A stretch of DNA of 64,000 nt, from positions 1 through 64,000 of the forward strand of contig JASANC010000456.1 of assembly GCA_030248135.1 (NCBI GenBank), given 5' to 3'. Shown here one piece after another: positions 45,056 to 55,800 of the stretch. Both the position numbers and the translations under genes were made by a program. Numbering within the stretch: position 1 is the stretch's first letter; each line of letters begins with the position of its first letter. A model generated the notes under the pieces. The model saw only the letters and a program-made list of their open reading frames with translations, was not told the DNA's origin and did no database searches. Source of the stretch: Theristus sp. LFF4_11 (lineage: Eukaryota > Nematoda > Chromadorea > Monhysterida > Xyalidae).

Positions 45056-47192
45056 GCGTGTACGTAGCATAAGAACTCTGATGTTGGTTCGAATTTTGAA
45101 ACCAGTAATTTTGTTTTTTTGAAATTTCAATTTAGTTCAAGTTGTACATGTTTCGTGTGTCGTGTACAGAACAGATTCACTGAACAGTGTATCATAATTT
45201 GTAAAGTTTTATATTATCTGGCAGTGTCTGAACAAACTGAACCGTTTCGATTTTAGTCATTGGTTTTGAAGAAGATTATACAGTACACAAAATCTTTTAA
45301 AGAGCATTTTCTCTAACTTTTTTTGCCAACAGATTTCTTATCATCTATTTCTTGAGGTGCAAAAACATTTTCTGTTGTACACCATAACTGTATTTGTGTA
45401 ATTGTATTTATTCATCGATTCTTTGATTGTGATCTTAATCGATTGATGTAATTTTGATTCTGAAATGGTACCTCTGGAATTTCGGAAAACCACCTATTCT
45501 TTCACAATTCAATTTAAAAGCGTTTACGAGTATATAAAAAAGAGAACACACTATTTTGTTCGTTGTTATAGCCTGTTAAGCATTTGACTTTTTTGCACTT
45601 TTTGCGGGTCCGTTTCGATGTGTTACTGTATAGAGACTGTGTTAGTAGCTTTTGTGATCATATAAATTCGGTGACAGGTTTTTTTTACGAAAAATGCTAG
45701 TTCATTGGTTGTATGAATTCGATTAAAATTGGATACGCTGATTCGTTATAAATACAGCCAATCAGTGTGTCCTATCTAAAAAATGAAATGCGTTGGCGTT
45801 CAATTTGTCTGCTTCGATTCGTTAATTTTCTGTGTTACAGATGTCTTTTAATCCTTCTTCTTGCCTTTTAAAACCCAAAAATCAAAAATTTGCTGAATTT
45901 ACAAATAACCAGCTGCACTGCGAGCCTGTGTACAGAAACCTTTTTCTTGCTTTTGTCACTGGTGACAGTTACTGTGATTGTTGTTGTTTTTTTGGTGATC
46001 AAGATCAAGAATTTTTCTTCTCGACAATTTTTCCCACATTTCGAAATATTTGCATCGGCCTTTTTTCTCAAACGTTTTCTGCTCTGCTTGCAACAAGCGC
46101 GCCTGTATTGTTGTATAAACTATGCTTTATGTTTACAGAAGAATGGAAAATTTGCTTCACTTAATAATCAATGTGTAAAGTATAACGTTGAAATAATAAT
46201 AAAATTTAAAAGCAGCCATCACTTTGACCGAGGGTCACGGTAAAATCAGCTGGCATATATGAAGCCGTTCACAGACGTTCACCATTCCCACTTGAACAGC
46301 AAAACGTTACCATCAAAATGTGGAATAGAAATCGGAACACAACTATAATCTTTACATTAAGACCTGCGACTCAATGCGGTTGTGGACGTGAAAGGAACCA
46401 AGTATCAATCTTTATGTGGTAATTCAGAATAGAATCCAGAATTTAAGTGACCCGGCCTTATTTAGGGGCCTCGGATCCTTTTGTCAATTTTGAATTCCCG
46501 CGTCGTGCATGAGACTGCTTACCCATTTATGCGCGCATTGACACGCGGGACCAAAATAAAAGATATTGCAAGCAACATTGGGTCTCGACAAGACCCTGCA
46601 CAGAATAGTTTGACAAACACCTCCCTAATAGCCAAGAAAGATTTAGATTTACCAAGACTGATTGTACATGTACAGTACACCTATTCAGCATGCTCAATTC
46701 AAAAGCAGCCAATCAGCTGCGTTCACGCACGAGGAAATGCGGTTCAACTGTAAAGTGTTTGCTGATGAACTGATGTTGGGTCTCCGAATTTCATGCTGTT
46801 CATACAGTTTTATCGGAGTTTCCTGCTTTTCGCGAAATAAAATGGATGGATGGATGGATGGATGAACAAGAATTGATAGTAATCAGCAATCAAATTATCA
46901 CTTTTCACTAGTAAGGTGCATTCATTGAATTTGGTTCAAAACTCGCACAGCTACCGTTGAAAACAATTTGTTCATGAATGCAAAACGAATTTACTTTTGC
47001 ACAGCTACGCGTCACAGTTGCGAACGCTAATGGCGTTTCATGAAGCTCACGTGTAATCTGGCTGACGCTAAATTAGTGCGATACGTTTCCGCAGCAGCAG
47101 CAAAAAACTACAACTTTCATGAACGCTCTGTTGTAGTGCTACTAATAGCCATGCGTCACTAAACACTATTTCATGAATGCACAGCGAAAGAA
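45056..47192. other. Convergent intergenic region with repeats only
   Basis: It lies between the 3' ends of the ZCCHC24-like gene and FBXO28. Contents seen: AT-rich presumed 3' UTR (45056-45830), an open frame of 110 codons at 45832-46164 without a recognised domain, the dispersed AAGTGACCCGGCC repeat (46370-46515), a SINE-like end (46745-46865), and a longer member of the GCATTCATGAA hairpin family (about 46915-47182). Confidence 0.5.
46915..47182. mobile_element. GCATTCATGAA hairpin-family element beside FBXO28 stop
   Basis: It begins GGTGCATTCATTGAATTTGG and ends ACTATTTCATGAATGCACAG, with internal ACAGCTACGCGTCAC and ATGCGTCACTAAACACT motifs as in the shorter copies. It ends about 11 bp beyond the FBXO28 stop codon on the minus strand and so would form the start of its 3' UTR. 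Confidence 0.6.
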
Positions 47193-50100
47193 TCATTTGC
47201 GTAAACGCGACGAGCGCCGTAAACACTTCGCATGACTGGAATCCTCCGTGGAAGCCGCGTCGATTTTACGCTTTCTCGTCGTCTCGCCCACTTTACGCAA
47301 CGTCGACGCCACATTCGACTGCTTGCCAACCGTCTTTCGGCTGGTACCCGCTTTAGCAGCGCGTTTCGCTTTCGGTGCTGCTGCTGAAGTTTGTGAACTT
47401 GTGTCTCGGAAAAAACCGCAGAGTTTCAGAAAAGAAGCGTGTTCGAATTAAACATGAGTTGATCATTTTCTGTAAAAAAAGACACACGCATAACCAACCG
47501 GTGGAACCACGCGACGGTGCGACAGCAGCATTTGACGGTTCTTCTTTGTTGTTCGTTGTCGTCGTCGCAGGGAAATCCGAAAGCGCATCCGTCAGACGCG
47601 CGTTTGTCTCCAGGAGTCGGCGACTCAACTGCAAAAACGATCGGTGAAGTTCTGGTTTTAACACCCTGTATTGTCTTTTATTTGCGACTTTTGGTGTTGC
47701 GACTCAATGCGGAAAGCAGTTTCTTCATGCTTGTTGTGGCAAAATTCAAAATCAGTGAAGTGGCCCGAGTCGACCGGTCACAGCGAATTGCCACAATCAC
47801 GCCGTCACGCGTGACGAAACTATTTCTTTTCATAACTTCTGTAAATGCTAACACGCGTACTGCTGTACTATCGCTTGTGTGAGCGTGTTTTTGTCTGTTA
47901 CTGTGCATCATCATTGTGCTAGAAACCGAACGTAGTCGACCGGGTCCGGGGAGGATCATTTCAAAAATCGTTTTAAACAAATTAAATCAACAAAAACTCA
48001 ACACCTCTTTCACAGTCCGGCTCAACGCGTCAATCTTGCGCGTCTGCCCGTTCACCACCCGCTGGTTGGCGTGCAACAGGCGTCGCTGGTCGCCGTGCTC
48101 TTTGCGAAGCCGTTGCTGCGCCTGTTTCAGTCGATCCGTCTCGCTCGTCGACGCCGCACAGAGCGCGTTCAGTTTGCGAACACGACCCTGCGAAAAGTGA
48201 GTTTTTTGCGGACAGTAATTCGATCATGAGAGACTTTGATATTTGGACAGTGGATCGATTTTGATATAAAAGTTCAAAGGTATAGGTTCGAAGTTGCCTT
48301 TGGAGATAAAATGTTTTCGGTTTACTTGGACGGCAGAATCAGTGCATGGCAGTGACTATCGTACATTAAAAACAAGATCGCCAAACTTAAGTAAAAAAAA
48401 CGCAATCATACATTTTTGCGACTAACAAAAAATTGATTATCGTCAGCGAACAACCAAATTCTGAACTGCTTGAGCAGCTATTTTCAAAGTAAAAAAAGCG
48501 TCATTTCGCTCGGACTTTAACAAATAGAACCGCATAACAGACGATTACACCAAATGAACTGTCAACAAAAAACTCGACGCAACCTTCAGTCGTCGCACAT
48601 CCCGCTGCAGATCCGTTGGCGAAGCGACCACGGATGTTGGTGAACTCAACAAACAGACCGCATTTCCACCAGCAGACGCACGTCGGTCAGCTGAACAGAA
48701 AAAAAACCGTTAACATCAGAAAGTGACCACCACGCTCAAACTCAACAACATCGCCAACTAGCTGATTGGTTGATGCACGCATTCTGTACATGAATTGCTG
48801 TATAGGCGGAGTTTGGTTGGCACAGAATGCATATGCATCACGTGACCACCAACCAATCGGCTAGTTGGATATGTTGTGGAGTTTGACTGTAGAAAGGAAC
48901 TACAAAAGAACCAGGTCGTATGGAAATGGAGGTTCTCTATATTTCGGCCTGAACATCAGATTAAATTAGAAGAGAGTTAGCCTCATCGGTAACCACTTGA
49001 GTTCCGAACCACTTTTAGAACCGGTGGAATCGTGCTTCTGAAAATTCAAATGCTGTCCTCTTATTGGCTGCATTCTGCATATTCCTTGTGTGCGTATGAG
49101 ACCATTAACCGTTGCATTTTAAATTTAACAACGATAAGTTGCTACTTCGGTTCCAACGAATCACCAAACATTATTTTCGTCAACACAAAGAAGAAAATAT
49201 ATCTTACTATTGTCCGAATGCGGGAAACCGCGCAGCAGCAACGAGCTGTTCAGTGAAATTGTGTCGTTTATTTTGTGACAACCGCCCAAATGTTGCAGTA
49301 TGGGCATCTGTGTGAGTGGCGTCAGCGCTACGGGGGTGGCGCTGAAGAAAGGGAAATATAAAGTCAATTAATTACTGGGAGGGAAAAGACTCAGTCAGAT
49401 TTTAGAGAGGGTTGTTGGGCCGATCAAAATTTCGACGTTGAAGGTGACGTTCACAGACAATTAGATGTTTTTCAAATGCGACTCACTGATTGGTTCAATC
49501 AGGCTGACGCAATTAATCAGCATACCAGATACAAATCCAACAATGCACAAATTGCATGTGCACAGTTTCATTGCATGAGAAAAAGAACAATTTTCAAACT
49601 TTTCAAGCATTTCAAATTTCAAACCACTCGACCTTGTGCTTGCGCGCGCGGCCGCCCCGGCCGAGGTCGTGAACGAACTACGAAGATTCGGGGCAATGTG
49701 CTCGTCGAAGTGCTCCATCGCCATGCTGGAGATGTCACGGAGCTCCTGAATATGAGGGAGGACGGATGAAAAGAAGTGAGGGATTTTGTGTGCAAACGGA
49801 ACCGTCAAACCCTCTAGATGATAGGCGAAATACAATGGAGATTAACAGGAATTGGTGAAGAAGCCTATTGCACAGAAATAGAGATCACTACATCATATGG
49901 TCAGGAGTTACCAACAAATATAGTTGAGATTCCTATTATTGACTGGATTAAGTTACAGATACGCCTGGTATAGCCGTTAAATGGTATCTGAAGGGATGAA
50001 CTCTTTTGTCAACGCACAAAACTGCATGGGTTCGTTTGTTCGACTGCACCTGCAATAACTCTTGCGGCCTCAGCAGTTCCTGATTCGTGTTCAGCGACCG

Positions 50101-51629
50101 TTCAACCGTGCGAAGCACCAAGAATGCCTCGTCTAACACGCGTCCCGGAATGAAACAACATTGATCCGTGTCGATGTACTTGCTGTAGGTCATGTTTAGT
50201 AGGCTGCAAAAGAATATGATTGAAAGGATTCGCTGGGTTAGATGCCAGATGTATGATACATGCACTTTTCAATATGAAGCCGTACGGGAAACTGTCCATC
50301 TATCTATGTAGTACGGTATCTTCGACGCGATTGTACCGCTGACGATTTCCTTGTGATCGTCAAGAAAGAACAGAAATTCAGTTTTCCCATTTTACATTTC
50401 CTTTCCAATAACTCCGAAATTTCGACGACCACGCACGTTGAAACAATACCGTGCAGTTATAGAGGTGAAGTTTTGACATTTGACCATGTTTGCTACCAGC
50501 TGATACGGTGTCGGTGTCTCATCTCACGGAAGCCCCGTCCCGTGTGGCAACCCAACATGGGTCAACTGCACATTTCAAACCCAACCCAGCGCACAACATT
50601 GCGGGGTCGAATACGGGGGTGGGGGTTGGCTGTGTACCCAGCATGCTGGTTTGAAGCCTGTTTCCTTGTGGATTTGCCTGACGCTAAAGAGCGCCGAATA
50701 AAACAGAACAGAACAGAACAGAACAGCACAACCACTCCAATCTCCAACAAGCCCCGTGCACCAACCTCAGACGCGTCTCGACGGCCGTCAGAATGTCGCT
50801 GTGTCGCGCCAGCTGATGCTTCCTACGGTCCGACTCGCGTCGCGGCAGCCGCGATTTCACGGTCTGCAGCAGTCGCGCGTGCTGGTGCTCTAGTAGACGG
50901 AGACCGCGGTTCAACACAAGTCGGCAGACGATGTCGAACGATTTGCCGACCTGGCCGAACGAACAACCACGTTTGAGAAAGGAGCGTTCTTGTCGGGGTT
51001 GTTTGTCCATTGCTTGATTACGTGGTAGTATTTCGAATTAGCGTGGTGCCAGAACAGAGCAGTAACAGATGCCCACCGCTAGGGACTCGTTCACGGTCTC
51101 GGAGTACGGTATCTACCGTAGTCGGTCTCGACACGATAATCTTGCTGTAAGCACCTCTTCGATCTAACAAGATGCCCACAGCTAGGAAGGGACTCGTTCA
51201 CTGTCTCGGAGTACGGTATCTACCATATTCGGTCTCGACACGATCATCTTGCTGAAAGCGCCTCCGCGGTCGCGAAGTAGAATTATTGAAATGTGTGAAG
51301 ATCGAAAGCGTTTGTACAGTTGTATTGCATTATTTCTTAATCACCACAGTAGTTTGCAATAATGTCGTGTTGCCAGACAGAATACCATATAGAGTAAAGG
51401 CACGCCCCTTGTTGTCCGTCACCACCACCGTTCCTCAATCAATCAGCTCATAAATAATTGCGAAAAAAGAAACAAAAGCGAAACTAAAAACAAAACAAAA
51501 ACTAAAACAAACCAGACGAAGTGATGCCAGCTCGTCATACGAGATGAGCGAGAAAATGCGCCCGGTCAATTCCAGCGGCAGCGCGCTCGTCAGCGTGCCG
51601 TGGGTGCCGCCGTGGAAGCGTTCGGCCAT
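47193..51629 (-). CDS. FBXO28: F-box only protein 28
   Basis: Eight exons in phase: 51513-51629, 50766-50950, 50050-50203, 49625-49745, 48584-48690, 48005-48187, 47508-47628 and 47193-47383, about 392 residues (vertebrate form about 368). Residues 15-40 are the F-box (LPLELTGRIFSLISYDELAS), which recruits SKP1 in SCF ubiquitin ligases. Signature FBXO28 blocks follow: LPRRESDRRKHQLARHSDIL, SLLNMTYSKYIDTDQCCFIP and ELRDISSMAMEHFDEHIAPN. Exons 6-7 form a coiled coil (RLKQAQQRLRKEHGDQRRLL, then RRLLETNARL). The C-terminus is basic and ends LRRSSRLRK, a probable nuclear localisation signal. The seventh-exon donor is ambiguous (47508 or 47499, same phase). It lies tail-to-tail with the ZCCHC24-like gene and is transcribed in the same direction as GCN1. 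Confidence 0.95.
48735..48900. repeat. Hairpin MITE, AGCTGATTGG family, in FBXO28 intron
   Basis: CTCAACAACATCGCCAACTA at the left mirrors TAGTTGGATATGTTGTGGAG at the right, with GATGCACGCATTCTGTAC inside. TIRs CAAACTC / GAGTTTG are followed by ACTGTAG at the right edge. Confidence 0.6.
50590..50727 (+). repeat. SINE-like 3' end with (CAGAA)n tail in FBXO28 intron
   Basis: The stretch ends GCCTGACGCTAAAGAGCGCC followed by GAATAAAA and about five CAGAA units. The termination pattern matches those near 43690 and 46840. It lies in the intron between FBXO28 exons 2 and 3. Confidence 0.5.
51040..51280. repeat. Tandem pair of ~100-bp units in FBXO28 first intron
   Basis: GGGACTCGTTCACGGTCTCG and GAGTACGGTATCTACC recur about 110 bases apart (51081 and 51187), each followed by GGTCTCGACACGAT. 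Nothing coding is seen. The remaining intergenic DNA 51630-52786, between the FBXO28 start and the GCN1 end, shows only AT/CAA-rich sequence, so the FBXO28 promoter should be there. Confidence 0.6.
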
Positions 51630-52786
51630 TTTTCGCTATATTTTCCGAATAAATATCCGGATAGTTTTCTGGAAACGTTTATTTGAAATTCACAAACTTG
51701 GTCGGACATTTTCAAGCGCCATTGGTTTCGCTAACACGACAGCACGAAGAGCAAGATAATACTGTTGTTGGAAGCACTGGTGAAGCACAGCCGAGTAATT
51801 GAAAAGAAAAACAAAGAAGTCATGTAAGGGCGTGTTGGAAGATGCACGCACTTTGCAAAAAGAACATTTTGACTGCATTTCCACAGCAACGTCCGTGGAA
51901 CACGTTTGCAACATTAGAACTTTTTTTATCCAGTGATCACAATTCTCATGTTCTCGTTGGTACTAAACAAAGACCACAATAGAAAAATTCACATCGCAAC
52001 ACAGGTTTGCAAAAGTGAAAGTTCAAACAAAAAACAGCAACAACAACAATAAACATAAACAACAAACAAAACCAGGAAAAAGAACAAGGCAATGCGGGAA
52101 ACCGATAAAGATCCGGTCATTTTTTTTAAATTAAACATCTTGCGTAAAATCAAAATCAACCAACCGACCGAGAAACAAGCCGAGGAAACGCAAATCAACA
52201 ATCAACAACAATCCACGGCGAACAACAGACAATTTGCATGCAAACAGCTGATCGGTTATGAGCAGATTGAGGCAGCCAATCACCGAATCAGAATTGTTTC
52301 ACCGGCTGCTCATTTCGGAACCGATTTGGCCGCCGATTTGCCGTGGCGTTAAACACGAACCGCAGTTTTGCGGAGCTTGCTCCGCAACCTGCCTTGTGGT
52401 TGGTGTTCACCACTCCACTTGTCATCTTACGATCGATAAGACCAATCGAAAAAAATACCAACCAATCAGACCGTTGCACACAATTACGAAGCTCAACCGA
52501 TACCGAATAACAATCAAACAATACAAAACAGGTAACCATTCATCACAATTCCTAACAACAATCCAGACAACCGAAATTCAAAGATTTTTACAGTCGAAGA
52601 CATTAAATTATGGTGCTCATCCATCTACCATCTATCCAAAACTCTAAGTTCAGAAAACTGATTGGCTCCATACATCCAATTCAACCAATCAAAATTGAGC
52701 TGCATCAAAAATGATGTAGCCAATCAGTTAAGCGCACACAAAACGCGTGTTCGACATTAATTGAGAACAATCATCTCGCGACTAAA

Positions 52787-52861
52787 GGGGCATTCATGAA
52801 GCAGTGTTTAGTATGTTTTAACACAGCTACGCGTCACTAAATGCTGCTTCATGAATGCCGC
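52787..52861. mobile_element. 75-bp hairpin MITE touching the GCN1 stop codon
   Basis: GGGGCATTCATGAAGCAGTG on the left is mirrored by CACTAAATGCTGCTTCATGA and ATGCCGC on the right. The base after the element (52862) begins TTA, which is the GCN1 stop codon TAA on the minus strand. The other flank reads CTAAA, so the stop codon falls within a TTA-like target duplication. Confidence 0.75.
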
Positions 52862-55800
52862 TTAAGCCGCCTCCAATCGCATGTCATCCAACGGCGGCGG
52901 CGCGGAATCCGGCTGCTTCAAAAGTCGCGCCAAACTTTTGCTATAGACATCCGACAGCGCCTCGCGTGCGCCCGGCTCAAGCGTTCCGATGTAGGCCTGA
53001 TGGAAAAAAATGAAATTTTGAGGCGTGTAAACGTAAATTTTTCAAGGCCTGCAAAATTACATTCAAGACCAGCAAAGGTACCTACTTTCAAGGCCTGAAA
53101 GTAAATCTATACATTTGCGAATGTGAATTCAACATATAGATGGCATATCAAATAGTGATATGATCTCAAATAGTCTGTTCCGTACTTTGAAAATCTGAAC
53201 AAAAAAAACGAATGAAAACGTGATAAATCCCGTTCTGCCTACAATACAGACCAAAAAACGCCTGAATCAAACGTGCCAAATGCCATAAAACTGAAAAATC
53301 TTCAACAAAACACTTGTCTTCACCAAGTATAAAACCGCCCACCTGATACGCGCTGTCGCCCACTTGCGTGTCCCTCAGTCTGAACACAGCGACCAACGCC
53401 TCCTCAGCGGCGCATCGGACGCCAGAATTTTTTTCTTTCGAGCCGTTCACCAGTGCGCTGACGACCAGCTGGAAATTTTAGAGCGAAAAACTGTAACTCA
53501 TAAACGAATGGATGTTTTTAGGTTTTTTAGGTACGGTTTTTACCCTGGGCTCATCTTCTAACAATGCGTTTAGAGCATTAAACCGCAAAAGCAAGAAACA
53601 GTGCGCTAATCGTCATAGTTTTTTGGCTTGTTAAGTTACGTCGAACTGTCAGTATCGTTGAATTGAAGACTATTGCTCTTTGGCGTATTTATAACGTTTT
53701 TTTTGGGGATTTCCTTTTTTTTGAACTCACCTTCATTGCCTGCAAATCGCTTGCGACACTGAAGCCGTGCGACGTACGTGCCAAGTGATGAATAACAACA
53801 GCGGACAGTTGCTTCACCTGCGAAAACACAGTTTCAGTCTTGAAATTTAGAATCCGATCCAAGGCTCTGTTTTTTAGTTAATAAGGCATTTCACGACAGA
53901 AGAAATACTCGCAATCTTTATTTGCCTGCAAAACCACCAGCGTTTTCAGCCTGCGAACTGCCCAGTGCACGACCAAAAGTTGAATTGTAAAAAGGGCGCA
54001 TCTCCGATATCAAACCACGGAAAATACCGTAGGTTGTGGCATCGCATTTGACTCGTGAGGCAAAATTGAACGGTTTGAAAACGTGAATTTTCAAACTCGG
54101 AAAAAAGCTTTCAGCTTTCAACATTTATCGTTCAAAAAATGCAAAAATGCGATGCCGTAGCTAAATTGACATGCGAAAGACGCACTCACATCGTTCAACT
54201 GATTGTTCATCGCACGGCACACGCACTGCAACAGTGGTTTGTCCAGCGAATCTGCAGAAAATAAAATAAAAAGTGTCAAATTGGCGTGTCATACGAACAA
54301 CCCCCTTCAAGCACGTTACACTGGTGCGAATTAGACGGACTCGGGGCAACCAATCAGCAATTTTGACTCTTATGAACTTTTTATGAAATTTTTATTTTTG
54401 CATTTTGTTCGAACAAAATGCCTGTTAGCATGATAGCAGTTTCGCAAATTTAAGAACATTTCCAAAAGAAAACGGTGTACTATTGATAAATAACGCGTTT
54501 TTTTGGATGTCATCCAAAATATTCGATGTCCAAAATGACACCAATTCAAGAGCAACAAAACCCTCCAGCACCAACCGCACTGCCTCTGTTTCACAAGAGC
54601 AACCTCAACAATCAACATCCACAATCAACCTCAACCTCACTCAACATTCCACATTCACCAAACCAAAACCAACCAACCGCTCTGCCTCTGCTTCACCAGC
54701 AGCAGCCCAATTGCCCTCAGCGCAGCGCAGGCGATCGGCACACGATCCGCCCCGGCGTACTCGGTCAGAGCACGTCGGATCTGCTCGGAGCACAGAGTCC
54801 AGAGGCGTGCGGTGGCGTCGTGACGGACGGCCACTTGAACGGCGACCACTTGTGCCTGGCGCTGTTGCCACGCGACGCACGGGTCGCTGTCTGTGGATGA
54901 GAACAACAACAGAAATCAGCAGTCGTGAACGGGGTGGGGGTTCCGGGGGCTTTGGAGCTTACCAGGAACAGGCGGGATGGAGCCGCGGAACAGGCAAAGA
55001 CCCCGCTAACTTTACCAGCATGCCCAAAATTTGGACCAAGTTTCACCAAATGTGCGTTCGCTCTTCTTCGAAAAATTCACAGCGTTTGGCGTCTCTGCAT
55101 TTTGCACACCAGTTGACAGGCTTCAAAAACCCGACTGTACGAAACAAAAACGCGAACCAACCGAGCAGCTTCTCTCGCATCAGATCGGCGAGCTGCGCGT
55201 CCGTCAGCGATTGGCCGACGGCGAGCACAGCGCCGACGCAAGCGCCCGCTGCCGGCCGATAGGCGGAGGCGTCGTCCGAGGTCGACTCCATCAGTGGCAA
55301 CACCGTGTTCAGAATGCTGGTTAGGGTGTCCGACTGAAGACGGACGCAAGAGTTCAGCGCACCGCCGCGGCAGCACAACAACAGCGTCTCTCTGGAAGAA
55401 ATGGCAGTGCTGGGGTTGAGTGGTGTGTTTTGAGTCGGAAAAGAATTGTGGGAACTTGAACTTGAACTTGAACTTTTTATCAAACAACGTTTTTTCTGGG
55501 TTTTTCTGGATAATGGCGTGAATCGAATAGTGAGTGATGTGTTTCGAAAAACATCGTGAAATTTTCGAGTCAAATCAGTGTCAGAAACGACTTCGCAAGC
55601 GGTCCGGTCAGTTTTTGTTTCATTTTCAGTTATCAATCGAGCTAACAACAACAGATACTTTTGCGGAAGAAGTCCTGTTCTGAACACAGTCTGCACTTTC
55701 ACTTTTGTGACGGAAGTTCCGCGTATTTCCTGACACACAAACGCACCGGCACACATGCGAGTTGCAATATTCGGCCAGTGTGTTTGTCTGTTTCTGTCCA

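Noticed and set aside
45832..46164. 110-codon open frame after a TTACAG acceptor-like site
   Set aside because: T-rich, no domain, and it lies in the presumed 3' region of the ZCCHC24-like gene.
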